64,000 nt of DNA from Micrasema longulum (lineage: Eukaryota > Arthropoda > Insecta > Trichoptera > Brachycentridae). The position numbers and the translations under genes were made by a program. The stretch lies in contig JAGVSM010002426.1 of assembly GCA_022494885.1 (NCBI GenBank), forward strand, positions 1 through 64,000. Direction: 5' to 3'. The notes under the pieces are model-generated. The model saw only the letters and a list, made by a program, of their open reading frames with translations. It was not told the origin of the DNA and made no database searches. Of this stretch, positions 1 to 10,309 are shown piece after piece. Positions within the stretch are counted from its first letter, which is position 1, and each line of letters opens with the position of its first letter.

Positions 1-312
1 TTGCAACCAGTTTTCAAGTTTTCTATGTCTACCGGTTTCGAAACGTACCCGTCTATTCGTCAGGACACTAACTACACTAACACGGAAACCCCACTATGCA
101 CTTTCTGCGTAGTAATTACACAAAAATATAAAACAAGCGAGCTGATAGGACACACGCTATTAGAAACTTATACCAGCATGCACTTATCATATTTTTTAAT
201 GCTTTATCTTGTGAAAAAAAAGAGAAAAAGGTAGAGAGGGGTCAGAATTTCCAATCAATAAAGTAACCAATACAATGAAATTGGTAACATAGATTAGTCG
301 GTAAGTGGTTAT
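1..312. mobile_element. Foldback element with hammerhead-like motif, truncated by the window edge
   Basis: This is the right-hand part of an element related to the one at 26007-26655. Shared features are the ACCGGTTTCGAAACG...CGTCAGGACAC block at 31-68, the CACAAAAATA...AAC block near 120-135 and the closing GTCGGTAAGTGGTTA end at about 296-310. Read on the minus strand, 24-70 gives CTGACGA, then a stem-loop, then GAAAC. That order resembles a hammerhead ribozyme core, with one extra A before the stem compared with canonical hammerheads. The left end lies outside the window. Confidence 0.5.
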
Positions 313-360
313 ATAAAAATGAAATATTTGATCCAAAATGTAATGCTTTAAGTTTTTTTA

Positions 361-402
361 ATATATGAAGACCTGTAATAAAATTGGGCCTAAGCACCAG
401 AA
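361..402. repeat. Left terminal inverted repeat of the 361-2620 relic
   Basis: The repeat starts ATATGAAGACCTGTAATAAA and is the reverse complement of 2579-2620, with mismatches beginning after about 22 identical bases. It contains one of the GGGCCTAAG motifs. Confidence 0.6.
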
Positions 403-950
403 AAGTAAATAAAGTTACAAGGGTTTAAAGATATACTCAGTTTTTTTGGTATACAGCATATATTTTTTAATTTTTTAAAATGTGTACAAATGTGTAAGAA
501 ATAAGTTTAGTGAAAATTATATAGTTAAATATTATTTTAAAAGGGTATAAAATAACAAAGTAATTGAGAAGGCCTTAAGACCAACTGCTATTTCATTAGT
601 CAGGCCTAAGTGCCTAGCGTAAAAACATAAAATAGGGCCTATCACCAACATCCATTAAAATGTCTGATTTTTAATTCAAGGATGCGTAAAACTAATAAGT
701 TTGAACAAAAAAATACATAATTTATAATGTAGGTATGTAAATTGAAAATGATAATTATTAATCAATGGAAAAAGATATCCATCATAACTCTCTACTGGAA
801 AAGATTTTTGTAGAAATTTTTGTTTTCTTCAGAAGGCATATACTCGATCATGTTGAGTAAATCTTTTTTTTTTCGTCCGTGATCCGGCTTTGGTAATCTA
901 ATTGGCGTAGTTTATAGGTTTTTATATCGCCAATTAATTTTTTTTTTTTT

Positions 951-1117
951 TAAATTTAATTAATTTATTACTTGTCTTAGCTCGTGAATAGTGGCTTTCT
1001 TGTCATGGAAACAATTTAACATGCCCGATGACTTGGTTTTCGTCTTCAAGATCGAATTTTCGGTATTTTTTCTTATTACCCCTTTTTCGGTGAGGATAGT
1101 CTCTCCGCGTTTTTTTC
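951..1117 (-). pseudogene. Transposon-encoded protein, third fragment (ESHY motif region)
   Basis: Minus-strand reading gives a basic stretch followed by FDLEDENQVIGHVKLFP, an in-frame stop, then ESHYSRAKT. From memory, the segment ...HI-SFP-.ESHY.R.KT is a conserved block of an uncharacterised protein family spread through arthropod genomes on mobile elements, lying after the N-V-C-R-x-T-F block found in the previous exon. The stop inside the block (where the family has another residue) shows that the copy is inactive. The boundary with the preceding fragment is uncertain: a perfect donor closes exon 2 but no good acceptor is seen before this piece. Confidence 0.5.
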
Positions 1118-1151
1118 TCTATTAGTAGGACTCGAATATCTTAATACTTAC

Positions 1152-1420
1152 TCCAAATATATCAATAAAAGTGGCACGACAGACATTGACTACTTGACCA
1201 TTGTCATTAGGGACAGTGTAATAATTATACACTGCCTTTTGCTTTCTGATGGGTTTTTGTATTTCCCATTTCTCCGTCTTTTAATGTTTGAAATATGGAA
1301 TAATCCCATTAAATATGCACTTTGCTTCAACCAGTCACCTGCTTCGTAAAATTATTTATGCAACTGCAGTTTTTGATCATAAAAAAGACTTTTACAGTCA
1401 TTCTGGCACTTGCAAGTGAA
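1152..1420 (-). pseudogene. Transposon-encoded protein, exon 2 (Cys-rich and NVCR blocks)
   Basis: The exon begins after an excellent acceptor (a run of nine T then CAG at 1423-1421) and ends at 1152 before a perfect donor, GTAAGT (1151-1146). The reading is FTCKCQNDCKSLFYDQKLQLHK, one stop, FYEAGDWLKQSAYLMGLFH, a basic KRRRNGKYKN stretch, a +1 or -1 slip, then VYNYYTVPNDNGQVV followed by NVCRATFIDIFG. The order CxC...C, Q-x-x-L-x-x-F, QSAYLxGL, basic region, YYT...NVCRxTFxxxFG matches my recollection of an insect repeat-encoded family. It has one stop and one frameshift, so it is broken. Confidence 0.6.
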
Positions 1421-2219
1421 CTGAAAAAAAAAGTCAACATTACGGAGGACTGTCAAAAATAACCCTAAATGCCACTTTCTAAGGTTAACATACAAACAAT
1501 ACTACAAATTATTTACCTGGGTGAATATGTATTTCACTTTTGACATTTCGAAATGCCGTATTTTTATCGCTTTCTTGCCAAAAAATAAATATTCACCCAC
1601 CTATATGATAATTTCGCAGGAGTAATTCGGAAAATGCCCAATGTTTCTTGTAAATTAAGCTATAAAGCTATTTAATCTTCTAAATTATATATGAAATACA
1701 TACTAAATTATACATGAATTTTAGTTAAAACGTTTGAATAAAATTTGTAAAATTTGGTATAACGGGGTCAATTTAGCACTTATTACAGCTATAAATATAG
1801 AAAAATCCTTTTAAAATCTCAGATAAATAAGTCTAAGTATCATGCAAATGAACATAAAATACTCCGCTATTCTTAAAATTTTAGTAATTTACTCAAAGAT
1901 TGTATTTTAAGCCGATATTTTTCCATACTAAAATAATTGAAATATCAGACGCCGTGCAATTCGAAAACGAAATTCGACGACAATTATTTGGAATTCCCCA
2001 TACAAACATAAAATTTTTGACAGCCGGTTCTTCATTTAAAAAATGGCAGAAAATATCACTCACTATTTGGTGATCGTGTTCACTCGATTTCTCCTCCCAG
2101 GCTACGTGCTTTGACCCCAATGCACCTCAGACATCGTTTGCACATCCCTAGATTCTGAACGCTAGTTAAAACTTATCAAAAATTTGTCAAAACAGATTTT
2201 TAAAAACAAATCGGCTTAC

Positions 2220-2384
2220 CGAAGTATTCGGAGGACTTATTGCTGGTACAATCACATTTTTAGTAGAACAATATTGTTTCCCTTGGGCTTTTAACTTTTT
2301 ATTTTCACTTAACTTATTAAAACCACTTCTTTTCCGCTTTGTTGTAAAAGGCGGATCCGGATCACAAGTCTCGCGTCCAGCCAT
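2220..2384 (-). pseudogene. Transposon-encoded protein, exon 1 (start of protein)
   Basis: ATG at 2384-2382 sits in a good context (ACAAAATGG). The reading starts MAGRETCDPDPPFTTKRKRS, continues GFNKLSENKKLKAQGKQYCS and ends ...ISPPNTS at 2220, where GTAAGC (2219-2214) gives a donor. Joining it to the acceptor at 1421 places a basic N-terminus ahead of the Cys-rich block, the expected family layout. The roughly 800-nt intron contains a 75-codon open frame (2120-1893) that does not match the family; I treat it as chance or as intronic filler. This exon itself has no stop, so it may be the least damaged part. Confidence 0.55.
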
Positions 2385-2578
2385 TTTGTATGAAATGCTT
2401 AGCGCTGCGATTAATCACGTAGGCCCTTATATGCGTTAATGGGTATTGTACTTAGGCTCTATCCCATATACATGACTTCAGATTGATATAAAATATTTTT
2501 TTCTGGTACATAAATTCTAATTTGTGTTATTGGCGTAGGCATATAGAACATTTCCTCATACTCAACGTCATTTTTTAT

Positions 2579-2620
2579 TTTTTGGTATTTAAGCCCTATT
2601 TTATTACAGGTCTTCATATT
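2579..2620. repeat. Right terminal inverted repeat of the 361-2620 relic
   Basis: Reverse complement of the repeat at 361-402, including a diverged AGGGCTTA motif corresponding to GGGCCTA on the left. Confidence 0.6.
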
Positions 2621-2639
2621 ATGAACTTATTTTTATCTA

Positions 2640-3160
2640 AGGGAAGAAATCATGAGCAAGAGACTGCTGCGAGATATTACATAGATTTATATACTATTAA
2701 GCGTGTTGTTCAGATGCCCTTTGAAATATCTGTATGTTTATGTAATAATATTTTATTTTTAATTTTTACTTTTATTTAATTATGTACATGCTTTTGCGTT
2801 CCATTATGTTGTATTCTAACTCAACACAGGGCCCTTGGCCTCATAGAGTTTGGGTTACGTTATTGTTGTATTTTTTAGTAATGTATTTGTATGAATGAAT
2901 AAAATAAAATCAAAAAATTTTAAAATACCTTCGTTCAGATATTTTTCTAATGAAATTAGTGATAACTAACTCCAAAATTCCTGAATTTAGTTTTTACCAC
3001 AGTGTAAAATAAAAGTAATCAATCTTCAATTAGACACAAATTAAAACATTACGTTATTCCGACATACGCACGTCAATGCGCTGAGTAAATCCCGAAAATT
3101 TAAGGTAAAACCACCGCTATTTCGGAAAGAAAATTCATTTTACATTAATTGAGATTTTAT
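2640..3160. other. AT-rich non-genic stretch
   Basis: No repeat, RNA gene or coding signal that I can support. A short polypyrimidine/CAG boundary at its right end is described with the next feature. Confidence 0.5.
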
Positions 3161-3166
3161 CAACAG

Positions 3167-3465
3167 TGGATCCGCATTATGGGAAAATGAAATGTCTGAG
3201 AAAATTTGCTTTCACGGGAAGGAGGCTTCCTAGAGAGAGACGTGACGTATTTAACACACCAGAACTGTACTTAATGCGACGTCGTTTAGGGCAAAGGAAC
3301 GGGAAAATAAGGGTGGATAACGAAAACTTTCCTGTCGACATTATTAATTACTCAACAAATAAGCAAATATTAAAACCTACTTCAATCAGCTCCGATACTA
3401 TATTCAAGGATATGTACGTGAAGATTGATGCGTTGTGGGATATTAATGTGGGTTACATAAGTTGA
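3167..3465 (+). CDS. Candidate terminal exon of an unidentified gene
   Basis: A 99-codon open frame runs from the acceptor-like TTTTATCAACAG (ending 3166) to TGA at 3463-3465, followed by AATAAA at 3591-3596, the layout of a last coding exon with its 3' UTR. The frame starts in phase 1 (TG GAT CCG), so no upstream ATG is needed. It is visibly richer in G+C than its flanks and has balanced composition with several basic clusters (RKFAFTGRRLPRERRD, LMRRRLGQRNGK). I do not recognise the protein, see no domain and no upstream exon. It could also be a transposon relic or chance. The polypyrimidine tract is weak. Confidence 0.3.
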
Positions 3466-3987
3466 ATATTTTATTTATTGACAGAGATAGGTTGGGATAA
3501 ATTCGTTTGCAAAAATAATATCAATGCAATGTATTTATTTGTTTAACTTATTTATTATTTTGTGCCATTGACTATGGGAAAAAAAACTATAATAAATTAT
3601 GAATTTTGCATGTGATATTCATTTACGAGAAAATGATCCAAGTCCACTGGCTTAAGATTTATAAAGTAAAAAATATTTTGATTTTTTTACCTGGTTGTGG
3701 CCCCGAAACATACAATTAGTAGCTAACACCAACGACCACTAATGATAGTAAAAAATGTTTCCTCTTGAGGGAACAATAGTAAATATAGTAAATTATTACT
3801 CACATTAAACTAACATATAAAAAAATTCTGTTATTGTTTACGAGACCAAATGAGTGTCACTTTATATCCAAAATCCGAAAATGTTTACATTAAATATATA
3901 TTTGTTTGAGCCTTTTAATTTACATCTTGGATAAGGTATTTATAATATTGTTAATTGAATCGGCGTTCACTTCGTAACACTTCATTA

Positions 3988-4236
3988 TAAATTATTATGA
4001 AAATAAAACTTTGTTATTAGTGTAACACATTTTTTATTATTTTACAAGAACATTACTACAGTTTCGGGAAAGCACTCCTCCCATCGACGGATGATATTAA
4101 ACCTTAGATAATAAAACTCAAGGTTTTATATCACCCGTCGATGGGAGAAGTGTTCTCCCAAAACTGTAGTAGTGTTCTTGTAAAATAATAAAAATTGTGG
4201 AACACTAATGACAAAGTTTTTTTTCACAATAATTTA
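3988..4236. mobile_element. 249-bp near-perfect palindrome (foldback MITE)
   Basis: The two halves are reverse complements over almost the full length around an axis near 4112. Matching blocks include TTATTTTACAAGAAC / GTTCTTGTAAAATAA, CCCATCGACGG / CCGTCGATGGG and AAACCTT / AAGGTTT. The loop is about 12 nt. It has no coding capacity. The sequence alone supports a foldback element; the transposon superfamily is not evident. Confidence 0.75.
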
Positions 4237-4280
4237 CGGTATTTATAATCTAGATATGTAATCGCTAATATTTAGTTTTC

Positions 4281-4413
4281 ATCATAACAGGCCAGGAGGC
4301 TCAAAGGCTTGAGAAAGATCACATTTTATATTTTTGTGTTCTCACCGGGAATCGAACTCGGAACCTTCCGTGTGTGAGTCAAGCATCTTAACCATTATAC
4401 CATAGAGGTTGCC
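4281..4413 (-). mobile_element. SINE family A, tRNA-derived, internally deleted
   Basis: The minus strand carries the family A head: box A-like GGTATAATGGTTAAGATGC, a clover-like middle and box B GAGTTCGATTCCC, then TGAGAACACAAAAATA and the shared GAGCCTCCTGGCCTGTTATG tail. Compared with the copy at 25304-25490 it lacks the central segment (GGTGCTCTGTGATGTAATTCAC). Confidence 0.75.
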
Positions 4414-4608
4414 AATAATATTAGCAACCATTGAGCACATTTAGGAAAATTCTTGAACCCTTTTTTTGCTGATTTAATGTAGTCTTCAATAATTTCTTGA
4501 TTAATATTCTTCTATCCGCACCTCGTGATGCAAATATGAAATAAAAACGATCTGTTTTACACATCAAGTACCAGTCCAGTTACTTAAATAATGAATTATA
4601 ATAAATCT

Positions 4609-5148
4609 ATAGAAATTATAGCTTTAAATTAATTTGATTAGCACGATGACAACTAGTATAATCTCATCAATATTATTTAATTCTCATACATTTTTTCACT
4701 CACCATAATAAAAAACTTATCTAAATTATAGCATTAAATAAATTTGATTAGCATGATGATAACTAGTATAATCTCATCAATATTCTTTAATTCTCATACA
4801 TTTTCTCACTCACCATAATAAAAAACTTATCGAAATTATAGCATTAAATAAATTTGATTAGCATGATGATAACTAGTATAATCTCATCAATATTCTTTAA
4901 TTCTCATACATTTTCTCACTCACCATAATAAAAAACTTATCGAAATTATAGCATTAAATAAATTTGATTAGCACGATTATAATTAGTATTATCTCATCAA
5001 TATTCTTTAATTCTCATACATTTTCTCACTCACTATAATAATAAACCTATCGAAATTAAATTATTAAAAAAATTTGATTAGCACGATGACAAATAGTTTA
5101 ATCTCAACATTATCCCTTAATTCTCGTACATTCTCTCACTCACTTGAT
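4609..5148. repeat. Tandem array, about five 110-bp units
   Basis: The landmark GATTAGCAYGATGA recurs with GCAYGAT at 4641, 4751, 4861, 4971 and 5081, an exact 110-bp period. Each unit reads through ATAATCTCATCAATATT, CTTTAATTCTCATACATT and CTCACTCACCATAATA. Units 2 and 3 are nearly identical; the outer units, especially the last, have diverged, which fits growth by unequal exchange in the array centre. Confidence 0.9.
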
Positions 5149-5636
5149 CGTATTTTCCGTGCTTTTTATGCATGTAAATCCACCCGCATCCCCTCAGTAC
5201 CACTCTATCCTTTATTAAATTTAAAATTATATCTCGTCTCACCGCGCCAGTATTCCCCGAAGAAAAGAACAAATACTTAGAACACTATCGCTGCAAGTCA
5301 CTCCGTCCCTTAACTGGTTTTATAACACCCACGCCTGGTTTGTCATCGCTGGTTAAAAAATATATTTTTCACAATAAACCCGTACATTTCTAAGACTCTC
5401 ATCAGAATTTATGAAGCTCACTCCCATTTTATTTATGTTTAGATATAAGACCTGACTTAAAAACGTAATATTTTTAAAAACATAAAAATTTTATTTCTAT
5501 TTCTTCACAAATTTCTAACAAAATGAATGCATCCATATTTTATACGTTTGTAGGAATTTTAATTTTATTGTGATACTTTTTAATTTAAAATTATCCGTGA
5601 ACAATTCCAAGATAATTCCTTTGTTAATTTGGATTT
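5149..5636. other. Non-genic stretch after the tandem array
   Basis: Contains a somewhat GC-richer patch (5150-5330) with no stable reading frame or repeat that I recognise, then AT-rich sequence. Confidence 0.4.
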
Positions 5637-6073
5637 TTATTTATTATTTATTTATCAAAAGCATACAAAAATTAACAAATAAATTATCAAGTTCTGCTGA
5701 AATGCATAAAATGCAGTTCGTCAGCAAGTACTTATAGTTAAGTTCATATTTATAAACATAATCTTATCTCTTTAATTTTATAAACATTTAAAAACTCTTA
5801 TTACTATGGAAAAAAAGAAAAATTTGTCCAAATAAAAAAGAAAAACACAAAGAAACTGTAATATAAAAAAACACGTTCTAAAAGCCAGATTCTCAGCAGA
5901 CGTTTTACTCTTGAGCCAGATAAGTTTTTTTGATTTTTTATATTTAATGGGAGCATATTATTCATTTTTGGTATATTGTACTCTAGTATTCTCTTCTCGT
6001 ATTTATTATTGAATTTAGGGAGAGCTAGTCCGTCTTCACTAGTGAACCGAGTATTATATTCATTAATAAACAA
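5637..6073 (-). pseudogene. LINE 3' end with C-terminus of reverse transcriptase ORF
   Basis: A minus-strand frame (6073-5804) reads NTRFTSEDGLALPKFNN, then YEKRILEYNIPKMNNMLPLN, then a basic segment ending RLLRIWLL. The pattern (conserved small domain with Y-x-K-R-x-x-x-Y, P-K-x-x-N-x-L-P, then basic x-x-L-x-x-W-L-L) is the typical end of insect non-LTR reverse transcriptase ORFs. Downstream, about 165 nt of untranslated sequence end in an AAATAAATAATAAATAAA-type tail (plus strand TTTATTTATTATTTATTT, 5637-5655). The element is truncated at its 5' side near 6075, the usual outcome of incomplete target-primed reverse transcription. The clade is not assigned. Confidence 0.65.
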
Positions 6074-6079
6074 AAAAAA

Positions 6080-6940
6080 ATATTTATGTACGAGTATATT
6101 GAAATGATACGGCTGGTACCATCAACCAATCAGCATAATGTGGTTTTTGAAAAATATAGTCAATTTTACGTACATAGAAAATGAAGTTCCAACATTAGTA
6201 AAATATTTCGGAGTATTAAATATTATGTTACTTTTTTAGTATCCAATGTTTTGTTGTTATATTTTTAAGCTTGGAGTTGTTTATCGATCAAAAGATACTT
6301 TTTATTAAAACATCAAAACAACGTTGATGACGAATGTACTAATTCCCTCCTGAACAAATTCAAACTGCAAACAAATCCACTCTCAATCCAACTCTACACA
6401 GTTTATAATCTAATTCGACGTTTGTAATTAAAAACACTGTAAAACTTTAACTGGAAGATTATACTGTCAATTATTTCTGCCATAGTTTTAATTTTTCGAG
6501 AGCGTATTTTATGGGATATATCTCTATTCACTGTTAACGTGAAAAAGTTTTTAAACTCGAAGTAAATACCCGCCCTCTACCGCTCGCACTCGGTCGGAAT
6601 ATACCCAACTAGGGTCGTGTTCAGTTCTACTTCCCTGATCCATTGATCCATCTCCAGGGGGAGGATCATACTTCTTCAATGTAATGGAGAACATCTGACA
6701 ACTTATTCCAATTCACTTACATTAATTAATTTCTATTGCGACCTCATTTTTACACAATTTCTTACGTAACAAATATGAGTTAATATCATCTGCATCGAAA
6801 TATTAACAACGACGTTTGTTCTTATGTTCATTTCTCTGGAATTACTATATTCTAATTAATTTACTCAATATTAATCGTATTCGTGTCCATTTTCATACAT
6901 AAAAACAAACGCAATCATGATTTCAGCAAAATACATATTC
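6080..6940. other. Non-genic stretch
   Basis: Mostly AT-rich. A GC-richer patch lies at 6565-6680 (CCCGCCCTCTACCGCTCGC ... CCAGGGGGAGG). No gene or repeat supported. Confidence 0.4.
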
Positions 6941-7010
6941 ATTTATTTATTTAATTGACGGACTTATGCAGTCCATTCCAACAATGGTAAATACAAGTTC
7001 TTATAATAAA
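6939..7010 (-). mobile_element. LINE 3' terminus (ATTGACGGACTTAT repeat)
   Basis: Plus-strand TTTATTTATTTAATTGACGG followed by ACTTATGCAGTCCATTCCAA and CAATGG. The second part recurs at 59394-59426. A TTTATTTA run at the left end is what a minus-strand AATAAATAAA LINE tail looks like. Sequence up to about 7290 may belong to the same insertion but I could not confirm a coding match. Confidence 0.45.
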
Positions 7011-7299
7011 TACAGGCACTAATAAAATAAAATACAATTAAATAAAATTATAGCTATCACAAAAAAAATGAATATTACTACTCAAGACAAGATCCGGTCT
7101 ATCTTAGTGATTTTTTAAATCTATAAAGACTTACACCAAAAAAGTCCAGATCTTATCTCGAGTTTACAATACGACACAATCGGGACATTGATGCATGCAA
7201 GCCATAGTTTGTGTTGTGTTGATCGAGGAACAGCTCATCATTATTTCGCAACCGGCGGATCGGAACATGGAATGCCACTTGTTCCATGTATAAATAAAT

Positions 7300-7770
7300 C
7301 ACTCTTAAACTACTTCATTATTATATTGATTGATTTTTTTAATGTTTATTTATTTTTTAAATGTAAAATATTTTTATTTTTATTAAAAAAAAAATTATAT
7401 TAATTTTTTAAAAATTGTTGCAATAGCTAGTGTGTTTAATAGTTTAATCTTTTAACCACACATATAGTATTGCTATATTCACACTTTTACCAAATTGTTT
7501 TCATTCTGTTATAGTACTTACGAATAAAATTATTTATTTACACCATGTAAAAAATTAATTGCATACTGAAATTACTTATAACTGCAATTCATTTTCGTTT
7601 TTCCGCCGTGTTATGTATTTTATAAGAAACTGTATGCTTTTATCTCTTGGGGCGTCTTGTTTATTCAAAGAGACAAGTAAATTCGAAAAAATAATTTTAA
7701 AAAATTGTATTAACTCCCAATTTTTTTATGCATTTATCGTAAAATAAACTGCAATGAACATTTATTATTT
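7300..7770. other. AT-rich non-genic stretch
   Basis: Very AT-rich with poly-T/poly-A runs. Nothing supported. Confidence 0.4.
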
Positions 7771-8050
7771 TATCATCATCATTTCCTTTCCGAAGCTAAT
7801 AGTGTATAGGGCACTGTATTGGTACACCAACCGCAGTGTATCTTCATCATTTTTGTTAAATGAAGGTAAGACGATCAGTATTACGCTTCAGGTACCAGTC
7901 TAGGGACTATGAAATATTCTAGTGTAAAAACACCTGTTTAAATAGATATTTCATGTCAACCATGTCGGGAATCGAAACTGAAACCTTTTGCATGGTAGGC
8001 AAACAAGCTAACCACTTTACCTAGAGGACGACATTTTGTCGGCCTCGTGG
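7771..8050 (-). mobile_element. SINE family B, tRNA-derived, near full length
   Basis: The minus strand reads a tRNA-like head (box A about 8032-8012; box B-like GGTTTCGATTCCCGA near 7966-7980), a linker, GACTGGTACCTGAAGCGTAA, the block CTTACCTTCATTTAACAAAA, then GCAGTGCCCTATACAC and a tail of (GAT)n. The same order defines the copies at 19147, 32607, 37202, 54912 and 57987. Confidence 0.8.
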
Positions 8051-9309
8051 ATTTATTTTTTATGTTATATATACGGCCTTAGAAACATGTGTACAAAAAA
8101 CTTCGGAAAAAAAACGTTATTTGACGTAGCAAAAACCAAAAATCAATATTTTTATATTATTTTAACATTATTAAAAATATGAACGTATTATTTAAGGGTT
8201 TCTTTCCTTTTTATTTCTTCTGCCTCATACCATTAAAATTTCGTATTAAAGTAAGCTCTCTTTTAATTTAATTATTAATGTTATTATTTAAAATTGTGTA
8301 ATTAATCTGAGACCGGCCTGCGTGAAAAAAGTCATTAATTTTACAGGTCCAGTTATCATAATGTGAGTATTACATGTATTAATAAGTTTTTATATCCCTC
8401 TACGTTGTTCGCAGGCAATGATAGAGCAGTTAATTTTCGAAAATAACTAACGATTGCTTGTGTAAACAATCATTTTAATTAAACTATCACATTTTTGTAT
8501 GTATGTTAAAGAAAACAAAATAAGTACGTTTATTTGTACTCTTTGTAATAAAAAATATTGAAATAGAATTACGGAAAAATGTAAGCGTTTAAATTTGTGA
8601 TTAATGGTTTACGTTAAAATGGTTTTTGCAGGGAATTTTTCAAATTTTTTTGAAAATATATAAAATTATCAAACGCATTACTGTTTTTATCAATTTGCTT
8701 CAATAAATAAAACGCGTTTCAACAAGGCATAACAACTTGTGAATATTATTTTTATACATTTTCCATTATGCTGTCGATACAAATTTGTTTAAACACACCC
8801 CAATCTCTAGGGTGGGGTGAAGAGAGAGGGTAGAGGTATAACATCAGCTGATATTACATCCCGCACGTGATTTTAATTTAATGTCACAAAATGGCGTGTG
8901 ATATTTTGACAATGACATATGATGAGATTCCGTCATATTGTTTTATGTCATATTATAATCGTCTTCGTATGCTTGATTCTAGTAAGCACATACCCAACGC
9001 TGCTTAATGCGGGACACATAAAATACTTTGTCACTGTATATTAAATACTTTTTAACGGTAATTAACACTTATAAAATATATATTTTTTTTAAGAAGCTAA
9101 CCTCTGTTTATATATGACTTTATCATTAGCGAGAATTTTGAAAAAAAAAAAATCATTTTCTGATTACGAATAAATAGCTTTTGCAGGTAAAAACTTAGTA
9201 TTTACAAGCTTAAAAAAAACAGTTTAATCAACTCATCAAATTAAGTAATAAATGTTAAGGATAAATCTTGTGTTTACATATGTATTAAATTAAGAAATAA
9301 CATTTTGAG
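8051..9309. other. AT-rich stretch with a GC-richer island
   Basis: The island at about 8795-8990 contains a short hairpin (CACCCCA ... TGGGGTG, 8797-8819) and no open frame. The rest is AT-rich and shows nothing that I can support. Confidence 0.4.
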
Positions 9310-9910
9310 TCTATCCAAATTTTTGTAAGTAAAAACTAGATTCATCCCCTTTTAGAGTTATAATTATTAAAATATTACAACAGAGACTAAGAACACTTTA
9401 TACACAGAAATATATTAAAATCAACATTTTAAATTAAAAAAAAGGTGGAAAACATTACAAAAACCACATGACTGATTTAAAGGGCCACTTTCCACACTGT
9501 GTAACATTCTTCATCCTGCCTATATTTAAACATTACATTACATTCCTTCAAGTGCATCATTTACTATATTAATATTTTTATATATGAACATATATATTCC
9601 TTCAATTCATTCATAAATAGATATTTGCGAGGTAAAAGAGCTAAAACCTTTATGCCAGTGAAATTGTTACCCAATTATTTCACCTTCAAACTAGACAACG
9701 CCTTAAAATATTTGTAATTTTCATACTTTTTTTTGGACCAGCTGGTTTTATCAACAAAGGAGCATAAATTTTAAATAAATGGAATAATTGAAGGAATATA
9801 AGTGTTTAAACGTAGGCAGAATGGTGTGTTACTCGGTGTGTAAAGTGGCCACTCAAACTACTATAATAATAATCATAAGCCTTGTAAATGCCTAGATTTC
9901 TTTATTACCT
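9310..9910. mobile_element. Foldback element family Fb, long copy
   Basis: The two ends are inverted relatives: left TATTACAACAGAGACTAAGAA, GGGCCACTTTCCACACTG and CATCCTGCCTATATTTAAAC; right, read in reverse complement, GTGGCCACTTTACACACCG and TTCTGCCTACGTTTAAACAC followed by TATATTCCTTCAATTATTCC. The core between them (GAGCTAAAACCTTTATG ... GGACCAGCTGG) recurs at 26880-27005. No coding capacity. Related fragments lie at 26690-27368, 37690-37890, 39835-39945, 41370-41560, 49290-49400 and 60885-60975. Confidence 0.65.
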
Positions 9911-9918
9911 TTCATTCC

Positions 9919-9993
9919 CTGGTAGCATTTTTGTTAGCAATCGGTAGGACCGACGTCAGGTTCAACTGAACGCCAACAATAAATGCTACTAGG
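9919..9993. repeat. Short inverted repeat
   Basis: CCTGGTAGCATTTTTGTTAGC on the left pairs with GCCAACAATAAATGCTACTAGG on the right; the middle (GACCGACGTCAGGTTCAAC) holds a smaller stem. It abuts the right end of the Fb element. Probably a small MITE or part of that insertion. Confidence 0.5.
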
Positions 9994-10309
9994 TTGAAGT
10001 GATCTTCATCTTTGTTGTAATATATTAATAATATTAAGAATTATAAACAATTGAATATTTTTATACCTTTTATCAAAAGTTTTTTTTTCATCGATTTTAT
10101 TGAATCTAAAAACTAACTATTAATATTATAATATGGTCATCGTTATAAGTTACGTATTATCCAAAATAGTTATTTGATTTGAGTTATTAATGTTTACTAA
10201 ACTTTATGGAACGTTTGTATAACAAGTAATGAAAGAAGTGTGTTCTTTTGTAATGAAATAATTGAATACGGGTATGATTTTTTTTACATCGCTCACGATA
10301 TTTCGTCTT

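Larger units (their letters stand above)
361..2620 (-). mobile_element. DNA transposon-like relic with spliced coding remnants
   Basis: About 2.26 kb bounded by terminal inverted repeats (361-402 and 2579-2620) that share ATATGAAGACCTGTAATAAA exactly and diverge inward. GGCCTA/GGCCTAAG-type motifs recur just inside both ends (about 384-395, 570-583, 601-610, 631-640 on the left; 2419-2430, 2449-2460, 2590-2603 on the right), as expected of transposase-binding subterminal repeats. Coding remnants run on the minus strand at 2384-2220, 1420-1152 and 1117-951. The region where a catalytic C-terminus would be expected (below 950) is not coding, so the copy is dead. The superfamily is not assigned, and no clear target-site duplication was found. 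Confidence 0.6.

Noticed and set aside
721..740. TAG/GTATGT recursive splice site
   Set aside because: No polypyrimidine tract, and it lies inside the transposon relic.
1893..2120. 75-codon minus-strand frame starting GSKHVAWEEKSSEHD
   Set aside because: It lies in the intron between two well-supported exons of the transposon gene, begins without ATG and does not match the family blocks.
4609..5148. CRISPR array
   Set aside because: Whole 110-bp units repeat in tandem with no unique spacers, and the DNA is eukaryotic.
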